NCBI RefSeq assembly: GCF_014650675.1
Contig: NZ_BMVK01000009.1
Coordinates: 62,001-126,000, forward strand
DNA length: 64,000 bases
Direction: 5' to 3'
From: Streptomyces anulatus
Lineage (GTDB): Bacteria; Actinomycetota; Actinomycetes; Streptomycetales; Streptomycetaceae
The notes beneath the pieces are model-generated. The model made no database searches and was not told the origin of the DNA. It worked only from the letters and a program-made list of their open reading frames with translations. Shown in pieces: positions 36,356 through 43,395 of the stretch (position 1 is its first letter; every line of letters starts with the position of its first letter). The translations under genes were made by a program, and so were the position numbers.

Positions 36356-38383
36356 TCAGGCGTGCGGTCTGTGGCCGTGGTGCGGGGCGAGGTCCATGAC
36401 GGCTTTCGGCTGCACGACGAAGGGGCGCATCATCATCATGTCCTCGTGCTCGTAGACGTGGCAGTGGTGCATGAACCGGCCGGGCGGGCCGTTGAACGTG
36501 GCTCCGACGGTGATGAGTTGGGCGGGCGCGAGCGAGATGACGTCCTTGGGGCCCCGCTCGGCGGCGGTCAGCGGGGCGTTCTCGCGCCAGCGGATCGGGG
36601 TGGTGGTGCCGGCTCCGTAACCGCCGCCCGCCAGCTCGAAGAAGGTGAAGGAGCTGACGTCGTACACCTCACGGCTCAGCCCCTGGAACGCGACCGTGTG
36701 GAGGTGCATCGGGTGCGGGTAGGCGCCCGCCGACTTCTCCAGGCTGAGGAATCTCCAGCGTTCGGTGGCTCCGGAGGCGACGGTGAACCGCACCGGGTCC
36801 TCGAAGGTGGCGGAGACCCGCCGGAAGGTGCGGACCGTGCCGTGCTCGTCCTGGATCTGGACGATTCCGTCGATGGGGAGCTTGCCCTCGGGTGCCCCGG
36901 TCTCCTCCATCTCCCAGAGTTCGGGGTCCTTGGGGTAGACGGGGGTGACGATGACGAGGCGTTCGGGGGCGGCGGCCGGGGGGGCGACCGGTGTGAAGGA
37001 GGTCGCGAGGCGTTTCGGCGGGACGAAGGTGTCGTGCCCGGCCCGGGAGGCGACACGGAACTCCATCAGGTCGGGGCGGGCTCCCGGTTCGGGCAGGGCG
37101 TTGACGAGCCGGAGCCGTCTGCCGCGCAGGGCGGAGAAGTCCACCAGGAGGTCGGCGCGTTCACCGGGGGTGAGCGGAACGCCGTCGGTGACCGGGTCGG
37201 GCCGGGGAAGCAGTCCGCTGTCCGTGCCGATCAGCCGGAAGGCGTCGGAGGGGAGTTCCCCGCCCTCCTCGTCGAGGATCTTCAGGAGGTAGGGGCGGTT
37301 GTTGGAGGCGTTGAGGGCGCGGAAGCGGTACCAGCCCGCCTCCACCTCCAGGTGCGGCCAGATCACCCCGTTGACCAGGTTGAACGGTCCGGTGAAGGGA
37401 CGGACCAGTTCATAGGGGTCGTCGGCGACGACGATGCCCTTGTAGAGGAGGCCGCCGGTGAACGCCCCGTCGTCGTCGAGGTCGAGATTGCGGTCGAAGA
37501 GGACGAGAGGGATCTCCCGGTCGCCGGCGGGCAGTCTCAGCCGCCTCTCCTCCTCGTCCCGGATGAGGTAGGCGCCCGCGCCGAGGCCGGTCATCACGTT
37601 GAGGTGCGTGATGTGCATGGCGTGGTCGTGGTACCAGAGTCCGGCGGCGGGCTGCTCGTTGGGGTATTCGGCGAGCTGGGCGGCGCCCGGCAGGACGGCG
37701 TTCTCCGCCCAGCCGTCGTTGCCGCCGCCGGTGACGGCTCCGTGCAGGTGCACCACGGCCCACGGGGGCAGCGCGGCGACGTCCGCGCGCACCGCGGCCC
37801 CTTCGCGCCCCGGGCGGTCCCACATGAGGGGCAGCTCGGGGTCGTAGGCGAACGGAACCCGGACGGCCGGCAGCGGGTAGTCGCCGGTGAGGTCGTTCTC
37901 CCAGGCGATACGGAGCCGGCTGCCGCGCCTCGCCTCGATGGTCGGCCCCACGTGCGTGCCCTCGTACGTCCACAGCCGGGTGTACGGCAGGCTGCGGTGG
38001 AGGCGTACGCGGGCCGAGCGCATCGTGACGGTCAGCTCCCCCTTGCGTCCGCGGATCACCCGGGGAACGGGCAACGGGTCCAGGAAGGGCACGAGGGCCC
38101 TCGCCGCCTTCGCCGCGCGGGCTGCGTGCTCGGCGGCGGCCCCGGTGAGCCGGGGCCCGGCCTCCCGGGCCTCGCGGACGGCGTCGGGCAGGTCGTCCAG
38201 CGGGGTGCCGAGTGCCGCCGTCATCAGGGCGGACCGGGGCGGCGCGGTGGCGGCCGCGGCACGGCCGGACCCGCCGGGGAGGGCGAGTCCGGTGCCGAGG
38301 GCCACGCCCGCGCCGGCCACGCCGGCCCCGACGAGGAACCCCCGGCGGGCGACCAGATCCGACAGCTTGGGGGGAGTTCTCAT
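36356..38383 (-). CDS. Tat-exported multicopper oxidase (CotA/phenoxazinone-synthase-like)
   Basis: 675-aa three-domain multicopper oxidase, which oxidises phenolic or metal substrates with reduction of O2 to water. All four copper-ligand motifs are present: VHLHG near residue 212, WYHDH near 253, HPMHLH near 560 and HHCHVYEHEDMMMMRPF near 642; a Met lies where the T1 axial ligand is expected. The N-terminus has a twin-arginine signal (ARRGFLVGAG plus a hydrophobic Ala-rich stretch), so it should act outside the membrane, already folded with copper. The ATG overlaps the mbtH stop as ATGA, placing it in the siderophore operon. A role in oxidising a catechol product, Fe(II) or Cu(I) is inference from context. 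It differs from cytoplasmic phenoxazinone synthases by having the export signal. Confidence 0.93.
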   Translation of the reverse strand: MRTPPKLSDLVARRGFLVGAGVAGAGVALGTGLALPGGSGRAAAATAPPRSALMTAALGTPLDDLPDAVREAREAGPRLTGAAAEHAARAAKAARALVPFLDPLPVPRVIRGRKGELTVTMRSARVRLHRSLPYTRLWTYEGTHVGPTIEARRGSRLRIAWENDLTGDYPLPAVRVPFAYDPELPLMWDRPGREGAAVRADVAALPPWAVVHLHGAVTGGGNDGWAENAVLPGAAQLAEYPNEQPAAGLWYHDHAMHITHLNVMTGLGAGAYLIRDEEERRLRLPAGDREIPLVLFDRNLDLDDDGAFTGGLLYKGIVVADDPYELVRPFTGPFNLVNGVIWPHLEVEAGWYRFRALNASNNRPYLLKILDEEGGELPSDAFRLIGTDSGLLPRPDPVTDGVPLTPGERADLLVDFSALRGRRLRLVNALPEPGARPDLMEFRVASRAGHDTFVPPKRLATSFTPVAPPAAAPERLVIVTPVYPKDPELWEMEETGAPEGKLPIDGIVQIQDEHGTVRTFRRVSATFEDPVRFTVASGATERWRFLSLEKSAGAYPHPMHLHTVAFQGLSREVYDVSSFTFFELAGGGYGAGTTTPIRWRENAPLTAAERGPKDVISLAPAQLITVGATFNGPPGRFMHHCHVYEHEDMMMMRPFVVQPKAVMDLAPHHGHRPHA

Positions 38384-38598
38384 GTGGGATCGGCCGCCAT
38401 GCTCTCTATCAGGCTCTTCGGCCGCAGATCGGTCCAGTTCCGCTCGACGTAGTCCAGGCAGGCCTGCCGGGTGTCCTCCGGATGGGCCACGGTCCATCCG
38501 GCGGGTACCTCGGCGAACGCGGGCCACAAGGAGTGCTGTCCTTCGTCGTTGACGAGCACCAGGTAGGCGCCGTCCTCGTCCTCGAACGGATTGGTCAC
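38380..38598 (-). CDS. mbtH: MbtH-like NRPS accessory protein
   Basis: 72-aa MbtH-family protein that binds adenylation domains and is needed for their folding or activity. It has the family core: NPFEDEDG, SLWPAFAEVPAGW, ACLDYV and NWTDLRPKSL, including the conserved tryptophans. I chose the GTG at 38598 because GGAGG lies five bases upstream and the family begins with a short M-x-NPFE; a TTG four codons earlier is also open. It is the first gene after the iron box at 38615-38633 and overlaps the multicopper oxidase by four bases, so it likely leads the operon that includes the NRPS genes. Confidence 0.96.
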   Translation of the reverse strand: MTNPFEDEDGAYLVLVNDEGQHSLWPAFAEVPAGWTVAHPEDTRQACLDYVERNWTDLRPKSLIESMAADPT

Positions 38599-38614
38599 CG
38601 CATCCTCCAATTAC

Positions 38615-38633
38615 TTAGGTAAGGCTATCTTTA
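38615..38633. promoter_or_regulatory. iron box (DmdR1/IdeR-type) before mbtH
   Basis: TTAGGTAAGGCTATCTTTA matches the 19-bp consensus TTAGGTTAGGCTAACCTAA at 15 positions by hand count. It ends only six bases before the mbtH ribosome binding site, so a bound repressor would block transcription start and the leader would be very short. It predicts iron-repressed expression of mbtH and the genes behind it. Confidence 0.85.
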
Positions 38634-38763
38634 CTTGATCGCTAGCGACCCTACCCATCCATTCCGCGGTTGACTCACCGAATCCCTCAACTCACTGGTT
38701 CACCATCGGTTTTGATGGCTTGAAATAGGCGCCCAGGACGCTTCGGCGCCCCGGGACGCCTCC

Positions 38764-39915
38764 TCACGCGGTGCCGGTGCCGCGCCGCTTGAACAGCACC
38801 CAGGCCAGGTACGCACCGCCCAGAACGGCGGTGGTGACGCCCACCGGCAGCAGGTTGTTGCGCTGCGACTCCTCCACGACCCGGACCCATCCGACCTGCC
38901 GGTCGACCCACACCAGGGCGGAGAAGAACTGGCTGGAAGCAAGGTGTGCGGCCGAGAGCAGTCCGGCGCCCACCGCCCCCGCCGAGACCAGACTGACGCC
39001 CGGGCTGCGACCGACCATGGCGGCGATCTGCGGGGCGGCCAGCGCGATGAACGGGATGGGCCCGGCGCTCGCCACCGCCACCCCGCACAGCCCGATCCCG
39101 AGCACCGTCAGGGCGATCCGCGAGCGGTTCACCCGGACACCGAGGCCGGTGGCGAGATCGTCGCCGAGCTCCATCATCCGCAGCCGTCTGCCGAACAGCA
39201 GCACCGGCGGCAGGAGGAGCACCAGGGCGGCGGCCATGATCTGCACGGAGCTCCAGCCCCGTCCGTTGAGCGTCCCGACGAGCCAGATGTGCGCGTTCTG
39301 GGCGTCGTTGAGGGAGGACCGGGTGAGCAGATAGGAGTTGACCGATCCGAGCATCGCGGTCACGCCGAGCCCGATGAGGACCAGCCGGATGCCCTGCAGC
39401 CCTCCCCTGCTCGCCAGTACGGAGACCAGCAGCGCGGTGACCAGTCCGCCGACGATCGCTCCCGCGGCCACCGAGGCGGCGGCGCCGCCGAACGTCACGA
39501 TGACCAGGATGGCGCCGGTCGCCGCCCCGCTGTTGAAACCGATGACGTCGGGGCTGGCGAGCGCGTTGCGCGACACGCTCTGGAAGATCGCGCCGCTCAT
39601 GCCGAGCGCGCCGCCGACCAGGATCGCCAGCAGGGCCTGGGGCAGGCGCTCCTGGTTGACGAAGTGGACGGCCAGCCGGTCGCCCGTCCCGTAGAACAGG
39701 GCACGCGCCACGTCGGGCACCGGCACCGGGTAGGAGCCGACGCACAGGCTGACCAGCAGCAGGAGCGCCGCGAGCAGCAGGGCGCCGCAGCTCACCAGGG
39801 CCGTACGCCGGTGCATCCGGAAGCTGACCCGTCCGGACCACCACCGCACCGGCCGGGCCGCGTCCGACGCGCCGCCGCCCGCCTCCGGGGCCGGACGGAT
39901 CTCTGTCGTCGTCAC
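38764..39915 (-). CDS. FecCD-family siderophore ABC transporter permease
   Basis: 383-aa membrane permease of the FecCD/BtuC family for ferric-siderophore uptake. It has about nine to ten hydrophobic segments and the family signatures LVGGALGMSGAIFQSVSRNALASPDVIG, split here by its GxxLxxxGxxxQ core, and ASAGPIPFIALAAPQIA. The GTG start overlaps the upstream permease stop as GTGA, with AAGGAGG seven bases before it. It would pair with the upstream permease as the two halves of the channel. No binding-protein or ATPase gene follows; the next gene is mbtH after a 165-bp gap containing the iron box. Confidence 0.94.
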   Translation of the reverse strand: MTTTEIRPAPEAGGGASDAARPVRWWSGRVSFRMHRRTALVSCGALLLAALLLLVSLCVGSYPVPVPDVARALFYGTGDRLAVHFVNQERLPQALLAILVGGALGMSGAIFQSVSRNALASPDVIGFNSGAATGAILVIVTFGGAAASVAAGAIVGGLVTALLVSVLASRGGLQGIRLVLIGLGVTAMLGSVNSYLLTRSSLNDAQNAHIWLVGTLNGRGWSSVQIMAAALVLLLPPVLLFGRRLRMMELGDDLATGLGVRVNRSRIALTVLGIGLCGVAVASAGPIPFIALAAPQIAAMVGRSPGVSLVSAGAVGAGLLSAAHLASSQFFSALVWVDRQVGWVRVVEESQRNNLLPVGVTTAVLGGAYLAWVLFKRRGTGTA

Positions 39916-40979
39916 AGCGAAGCCTCCTTGCGCCGGCAGACCATCGCGATGAACACCGGCGCGCCGATCACCGCTGTGACGGCGCCGACCTCCAACTCGT
40001 CGCCGGGCAGGGCCACTCGGCCGATGATGTCCGAGACCAGCAGGAGCACCGGGGCCAGCAGCATCGAGTACGGCAGCACCCAGCGCAGGTCGGGCCCGGT
40101 CAGCCAGCGGGCGACCAGCGGAACGACCAGGCCCACGAAGGCGATCGGCCCAGCGGCGGCCGTCGAGGCCCCGCAGAGCAGGGTCACGGCGATCACCGCG
40201 GCGATCCGGGTCCGGGCGATACGGGCCCCGAGCGCGCGGCCCAGCTCCTCGCCGAGGGCCAGGGAGTTCAGCGGGCGTGCCAGCAGCAGGGCGATCACCA
40301 GACCTACGGCCACGAACGGCAGCAACTGCACGACGAGTTCGGGCTCCCGGCCGGCGAGCGATCCGACCATCCAGAACCGCAGGTAGTCGTAGGTCGCGGA
40401 GTCGAAGACGGTGAGCCCGGCGATGACGCCGCTCAGGCTCGCGCTCACCGCGGCCCCGGCCAGCGCGAGGCGTACGGGCGTGGGCCCGGCTCTTCCGGAG
40501 GCGCCGAGCACGTACACGATCACGGTGGTGAGCGCCGCGCCGGCGAAGGAGAACCACACCAGCGACCCGAAGCCGGCCAGGCCGACGACGCCGATGCCGA
40601 ACACGACCGCCGCCGAGGCCCCCGCGTTGACGCCGAGGAGACCGGGGTCGGCCAGGGGGTTGCGGGTCACGGTCTGCATGACCGCTCCCGCCACGCCGAG
40701 CGCCGCGCCGGTCATCAGGCCGACGAGCGTGCGCGGCAGGCGGAGTTGGCGGACCACGTCGGTCGCGTAGGATCCGTCGTCGTTCCAGAGCGCGGTCCAC
40801 ACCTGGCCGAGCGTGGTGTCCTTGGTGCCGATCCAGGTGCTCAGCACGACGAGGAGCAGGAGCAGCCCGGCGAGGGCGAGGAGTCCACCGCCGCGCAGGG
40901 CGGACCGGACGGCGGTGGGTTCCGGCTGCGGCTTCCGCGCGGCGGCCCGGCGGCCGAGGGCGGTGGGCGGGGCGGTCAC
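39912..40979 (-). CDS. FecCD-family siderophore ABC transporter permease
   Basis: 355-aa FecCD permease, first of the pair. Signatures include GAALGVAGAVMQTVTRNPLADPG (GxxxGxxGAxxQ..NPLA..G) and AGPIAFVGLVVPLVAR. The GTG at 40979 (MTAPPTALG) gives a typical family length, but its ribosome binding site is weak. An in-frame GTG at 41126 would add 49 residues without membrane segments and would shorten the distance to the iron-box-like repeat at 41190. It overlaps the second permease by four bases. Substrate is inferred to be the ferric form of the NRPS product because of the location; it could also be a foreign siderophore. Confidence 0.9.
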   Translation of the reverse strand: MTAPPTALGRRAAARKPQPEPTAVRSALRGGGLLALAGLLLLLVVLSTWIGTKDTTLGQVWTALWNDDGSYATDVVRQLRLPRTLVGLMTGAALGVAGAVMQTVTRNPLADPGLLGVNAGASAAVVFGIGVVGLAGFGSLVWFSFAGAALTTVIVYVLGASGRAGPTPVRLALAGAAVSASLSGVIAGLTVFDSATYDYLRFWMVGSLAGREPELVVQLLPFVAVGLVIALLLARPLNSLALGEELGRALGARIARTRIAAVIAVTLLCGASTAAAGPIAFVGLVVPLVARWLTGPDLRWVLPYSMLLAPVLLLVSDIIGRVALPGDELEVGAVTAVIGAPVFIAMVCRRKEASL

Positions 40980-41189
40980 GTCGGCGTTCCGCCCGCCCGG
41001 AGAGGCCGATGGGGACGCCCACGTAACGCCTGCGGCGCGTGAGGCCCCCAGATCCGAGAGCCGAGCATATCCACCCGCATGGTGCAGCCTTCCGTCGCGT
41101 CCGCTGTCATCGCGGTGGCGCAGCACGCCGCCAACCGGCCTTCACCACCAGCTGGTTGACCGACTTGAGCGAAACGGAACCCCCGCGAA

Positions 41190-41205
41190 GTAAGGCTGAC
41201 CTTAC
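41190..41205. promoter_or_regulatory. iron-box-like inverted repeat before permease operon
   Basis: GTAAGGCTGACCTTAC is a perfect 6-bp inverted repeat with a 4-bp centre and carries the AGGCTgACCT core of the iron box. In the 19-bp frame it matches about 13 positions. It lies 210 bp before the chosen permease start and on the permease side of the SIP terminator. Confidence 0.65.
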
Positions 41206-41231
41206 CCAAGATCGCGGCGGCTGAGGAGGCC

Positions 41232-41270
41232 GGTCCGGCGGGGCGGCGACGCGGCCGCCCCGGCCGGACC
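41232..41270 (-). terminator. hairpin terminator after SIP gene
   Basis: Two stacked 8-bp stems (GGTCCGGC/GCCGGACC and GGGGCGGC/GCCGCCCC) with one bulged base and a six-base loop lie 19 bp past the SIP stop. There is no U-tract, which is usual in Streptomyces. Confidence 0.7.
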
Positions 41271-41288
41271 CGGGACACGGGACGCCGA

Positions 41289-42182
41289 TCAGAGCCCGAG
41301 GTCGCTCAGACGGGCCTCGTAACGGATGGTGAGATCCTCGGAGTCGCCGGCCGGGTTGTCCCAGAGGGCCTCCAGCTCGGAGCGCACGGAGTCGGGCAGC
41401 GCCTCGTACCGCTCGGTCCAGGTGTCGGAGTTCGGTATCCAGTAGCCGACGACCTTGAAGCGGTCCGCCGGGAGCCCGAGGTCGCGACGGAGGTAACGGC
41501 GCACCGAGCGAAGGGCGTTGGTCTCCCCCGCGACCCAGACGTAGCCGCCCGCGAGGTCCGTGCCGGGCGGGACGGCGGCGGCCACCAGGTCCGCCAGGCG
41601 GCTCGGGCCGTGGCCGTTTCCGCCGTAGGTCCAGGTCACCTTGGAGTCGGAGGGCTCCCGCAGGGGCAGCACGGCCGAGGGCGCGGGCGCCTCCAGCACC
41701 ACCCGGGTCCTGACGTGGTCCGGCGTGTTCTCCAGCAGCCGGGCGGCGGCGGGCAGACCGGTCTGGTCGGCGACCAGCACCTGCCAGGAGAGGTCGGCCG
41801 GGGGGCTGTAGAGGCCGGTGGGGTCGTTGACGCCCACGACGTCCCCGGGCCGCGCCTCGGCGGCCCAGCCGGACGCCACGCCGCCCTCGTGGAGCACGAA
41901 GTCGATGTCGACCTCGCCCGCCTCCGGGCGCACGGCGCGGATCGTGTACGTGCGCATCGGCGCGACGGGCTGCCCCTCGGGGGTCTCCCATCCGCCCTGC
42001 TCGGTCGTCCGGGGCAGGGAGACCTCGGTGCGGTCCGGGCCGTGCGGAAGGAAGATCCGTACGTACTCGTCACCGACCCCGGTGGTCCTGAAGCCCGCCA
42101 GACCCTCCCCGTGAAGGGTGACGCGGGTCATGGTCTCGGTGAGCGGCTGCACTCGGGCAACGACGGCTCGGTGGATCGTCAT
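41289..42182 (-). CDS. siderophore-interacting protein, FAD-dependent ferric-siderophore reductase
   Basis: 297-aa SIP/ViuB-family flavoprotein. Members reduce Fe(III) in imported siderophore complexes in the cytoplasm and release Fe(II). The N-terminal FAD-binding barrel includes the R-T-Y-T-I-R motif (MRTYTIR near residue 77) and DFVLHEGG...GWA; the C-terminal part has the WVAGETNALRSVRRYLRRDLG and GYW segments of the family. The ATG at 42182 is preceded by GAAGGGGCAG. A strong iron box lies 71 bp upstream. It probably processes the iron complex brought in by the adjacent permeases. Confidence 0.95.
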   Translation of the reverse strand: MTIHRAVVARVQPLTETMTRVTLHGEGLAGFRTTGVGDEYVRIFLPHGPDRTEVSLPRTTEQGGWETPEGQPVAPMRTYTIRAVRPEAGEVDIDFVLHEGGVASGWAAEARPGDVVGVNDPTGLYSPPADLSWQVLVADQTGLPAAARLLENTPDHVRTRVVLEAPAPSAVLPLREPSDSKVTWTYGGNGHGPSRLADLVAAAVPPGTDLAGGYVWVAGETNALRSVRRYLRRDLGLPADRFKVVGYWIPNSDTWTERYEALPDSVRSELEALWDNPAGDSEDLTIRYEARLSDLGL

Positions 42183-42252
42183 GGACTCTGCCCCTTCGTA
42201 CGCGTGGTCGGCCTGAGCGCCTCGCCCGCCGGGACGAGAGAACCGAATTGAC

Positions 42253-42271
42253 TTAGGTCAGCCTAACCTTT
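42253..42271. promoter_or_regulatory. iron box (DmdR1/IdeR-type) before SIP gene
   Basis: Read on the minus strand, AAAGGTTAGGCTGACCTAA matches the consensus at 16 of 19 positions by hand count, the best of the three in this locus. It lies 71 bp before the SIP start and 62 bp before the divergent peptidase at 42334, so it could affect both. Confidence 0.88.
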
Positions 42272-42333
42272 CACGGACACCGGTTCGCTACGGCATCGGT
42301 CGTACGGTCGGGCGCTGTGGCAAAATCCGACGC

Positions 42334-43362
42334 ATGTCCGTTCGATATCCACGCCCCCTGAGCCCCGGTGACCGAATCGGCGTCACCTCCCCGTCCAGCG
42401 GAGTCCCCGAGGAGCTGCGCGAGCGGCTCGCGGTCGCGGTGCGCGATGTGGAGGCGCGGGGGTACGAGGTCGTGACCGGCCGGTGCATGGACGGCGGCGG
42501 GCACATCAGCGCCCCCGCGGCCGACCGGGCGGCCGAGTTGACCGCGATGCTGACGGACCCCGGCATCGGGGCCGTGGTACCGCCGTGGGGCGGGGAGACC
42601 GCGATCGACCTGCTGCCGCTGCTCGACTGGGACCGGCTGCGCACGGCCGAACCCACCTGGGTGGTGGGCTACTCGGACATGTCGACCGTCATGACGCCGC
42701 TGACCCTCCTCACGGGTGCGGCGACCGTGCACGGGAACAACCTCATGGACACCCCCTACCGAGTGCCGCAGGGGCTGGTGTCCTGGCTCGACATCGTCAC
42801 GGCGCCGCCGGGCCACCGTTTCACCCAGCTTCCACCGGAGCGGCACCGGGCCACGGGCTACGACGACTACGCGGAGCATCCCGAGGTCCGCACGTTCACG
42901 CTCGACACCCCGGGCCGATGGACGAGGCTGGACGGCGACGGCGACGTGGACGTCGAGGGGCGGCTGATCGGCGGCTGCACCGAGATGCTGTGCAACCTCA
43001 CCGGGACGCCGTACCTCGACACCTCCGCCTTCGCCCGGACCCACGCCCCGGAGGGCCTCCTCGTGTACGTGGAGGCAGGCGGCCATGACGCGCTCACCAT
43101 CTGCCGCAATCTGCACGGGATGCGGCTGGCCGGCTTCTTCGACACGGCCAACGCCGTTCTCGTCGGCCGGACTTCGGCCCCGGACACGAGCTCGCTCACC
43201 CAGCACCAGGCCGTGCTGGACGCGCTCGGCCCGCTGAACGTGCCGATCGTCGCGGACGTCGAGTGCGGCCATGTGCCGCCGTACCTCCCCCTGGTCAACG
43301 GGGCACGGGGCCGGGTCGTCCACACGTCGACACGCAGCGAGCTGACGCAGACACTCGACTGA
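42334..43362 (+). CDS. S66-family LD-carboxypeptidase / MccF-like serine peptidase
   Basis: 342 aa. S66 peptidases use a Ser-Glu-His triad, either to trim murein tetrapeptides (LdcA) or to destroy peptidyl-nucleotide toxins (MccF). The nucleophile motif is GYSDMST near residue 111, the catalytic Glu is probably in LIGGCTEML or YVEAGG, and the His lies in ECGHVPPYLPL near the end. The PWGGE loop is also typical. The start ATG has a poor ribosome binding site. It is divergent from the SIP gene and shares its iron-box region. Whether it acts on cell wall or on a toxin cannot be told from sequence; MccF-like members are often annotated this way in Streptomyces. Confidence 0.9.
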   Translation: MSVRYPRPLSPGDRIGVTSPSSGVPEELRERLAVAVRDVEARGYEVVTGRCMDGGGHISAPAADRAAELTAMLTDPGIGAVVPPWGGETAIDLLPLLDWDRLRTAEPTWVVGYSDMSTVMTPLTLLTGAATVHGNNLMDTPYRVPQGLVSWLDIVTAPPGHRFTQLPPERHRATGYDDYAEHPEVRTFTLDTPGRWTRLDGDGDVDVEGRLIGGCTEMLCNLTGTPYLDTSAFARTHAPEGLLVYVEAGGHDALTICRNLHGMRLAGFFDTANAVLVGRTSAPDTSSLTQHQAVLDALGPLNVPIVADVECGHVPPYLPLVNGARGRVVHTSTRSELTQTLD

Positions 43363-43389
43363 CTCTCCGGGCGGCCCGCGCCCTAGCAT
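43359..43389 (+). promoter_or_regulatory. possible leaderless promoter of beta-lactamase gene
   Basis: CTGACT (43359-43364), a 19-bp spacer and TAGCAT (43384-43389) form a fair -35/-10 pair. The -10 ends six bases before the ATG at 43396, so transcription would start at or next to the start codon. The adjacent AAGGG touches the ATG and is too close to act as a normal ribosome binding site. Confidence 0.5.
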
Positions 43390-43395
43390 GAAGGG

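Larger units (their letters stand above)
40980..41288. other. intergenic region between first permease and SIP gene
   Basis: This 309-bp gap holds the SIP terminator hairpin (41232-41270) and an iron-box-like repeat (41190-41205). Bases 40980-41126 are also open in frame with the permease, so part could be coding if the upstream GTG is used. I see no other gene. Confidence 0.6.

Noticed and set aside
36356..38383. Phenoxazinone synthase of an aminophenol pathway
   Set aside because: The copper motifs are similar, but a Tat signal is present and no aminophenol pathway genes are nearby; a general multicopper oxidase call is safer.
39916..41022. A fused 752-residue permease
   Set aside because: The upstream part of this frame is a shadow of the first permease; the second permease starts at GTG 39915 with AAGGAGG.
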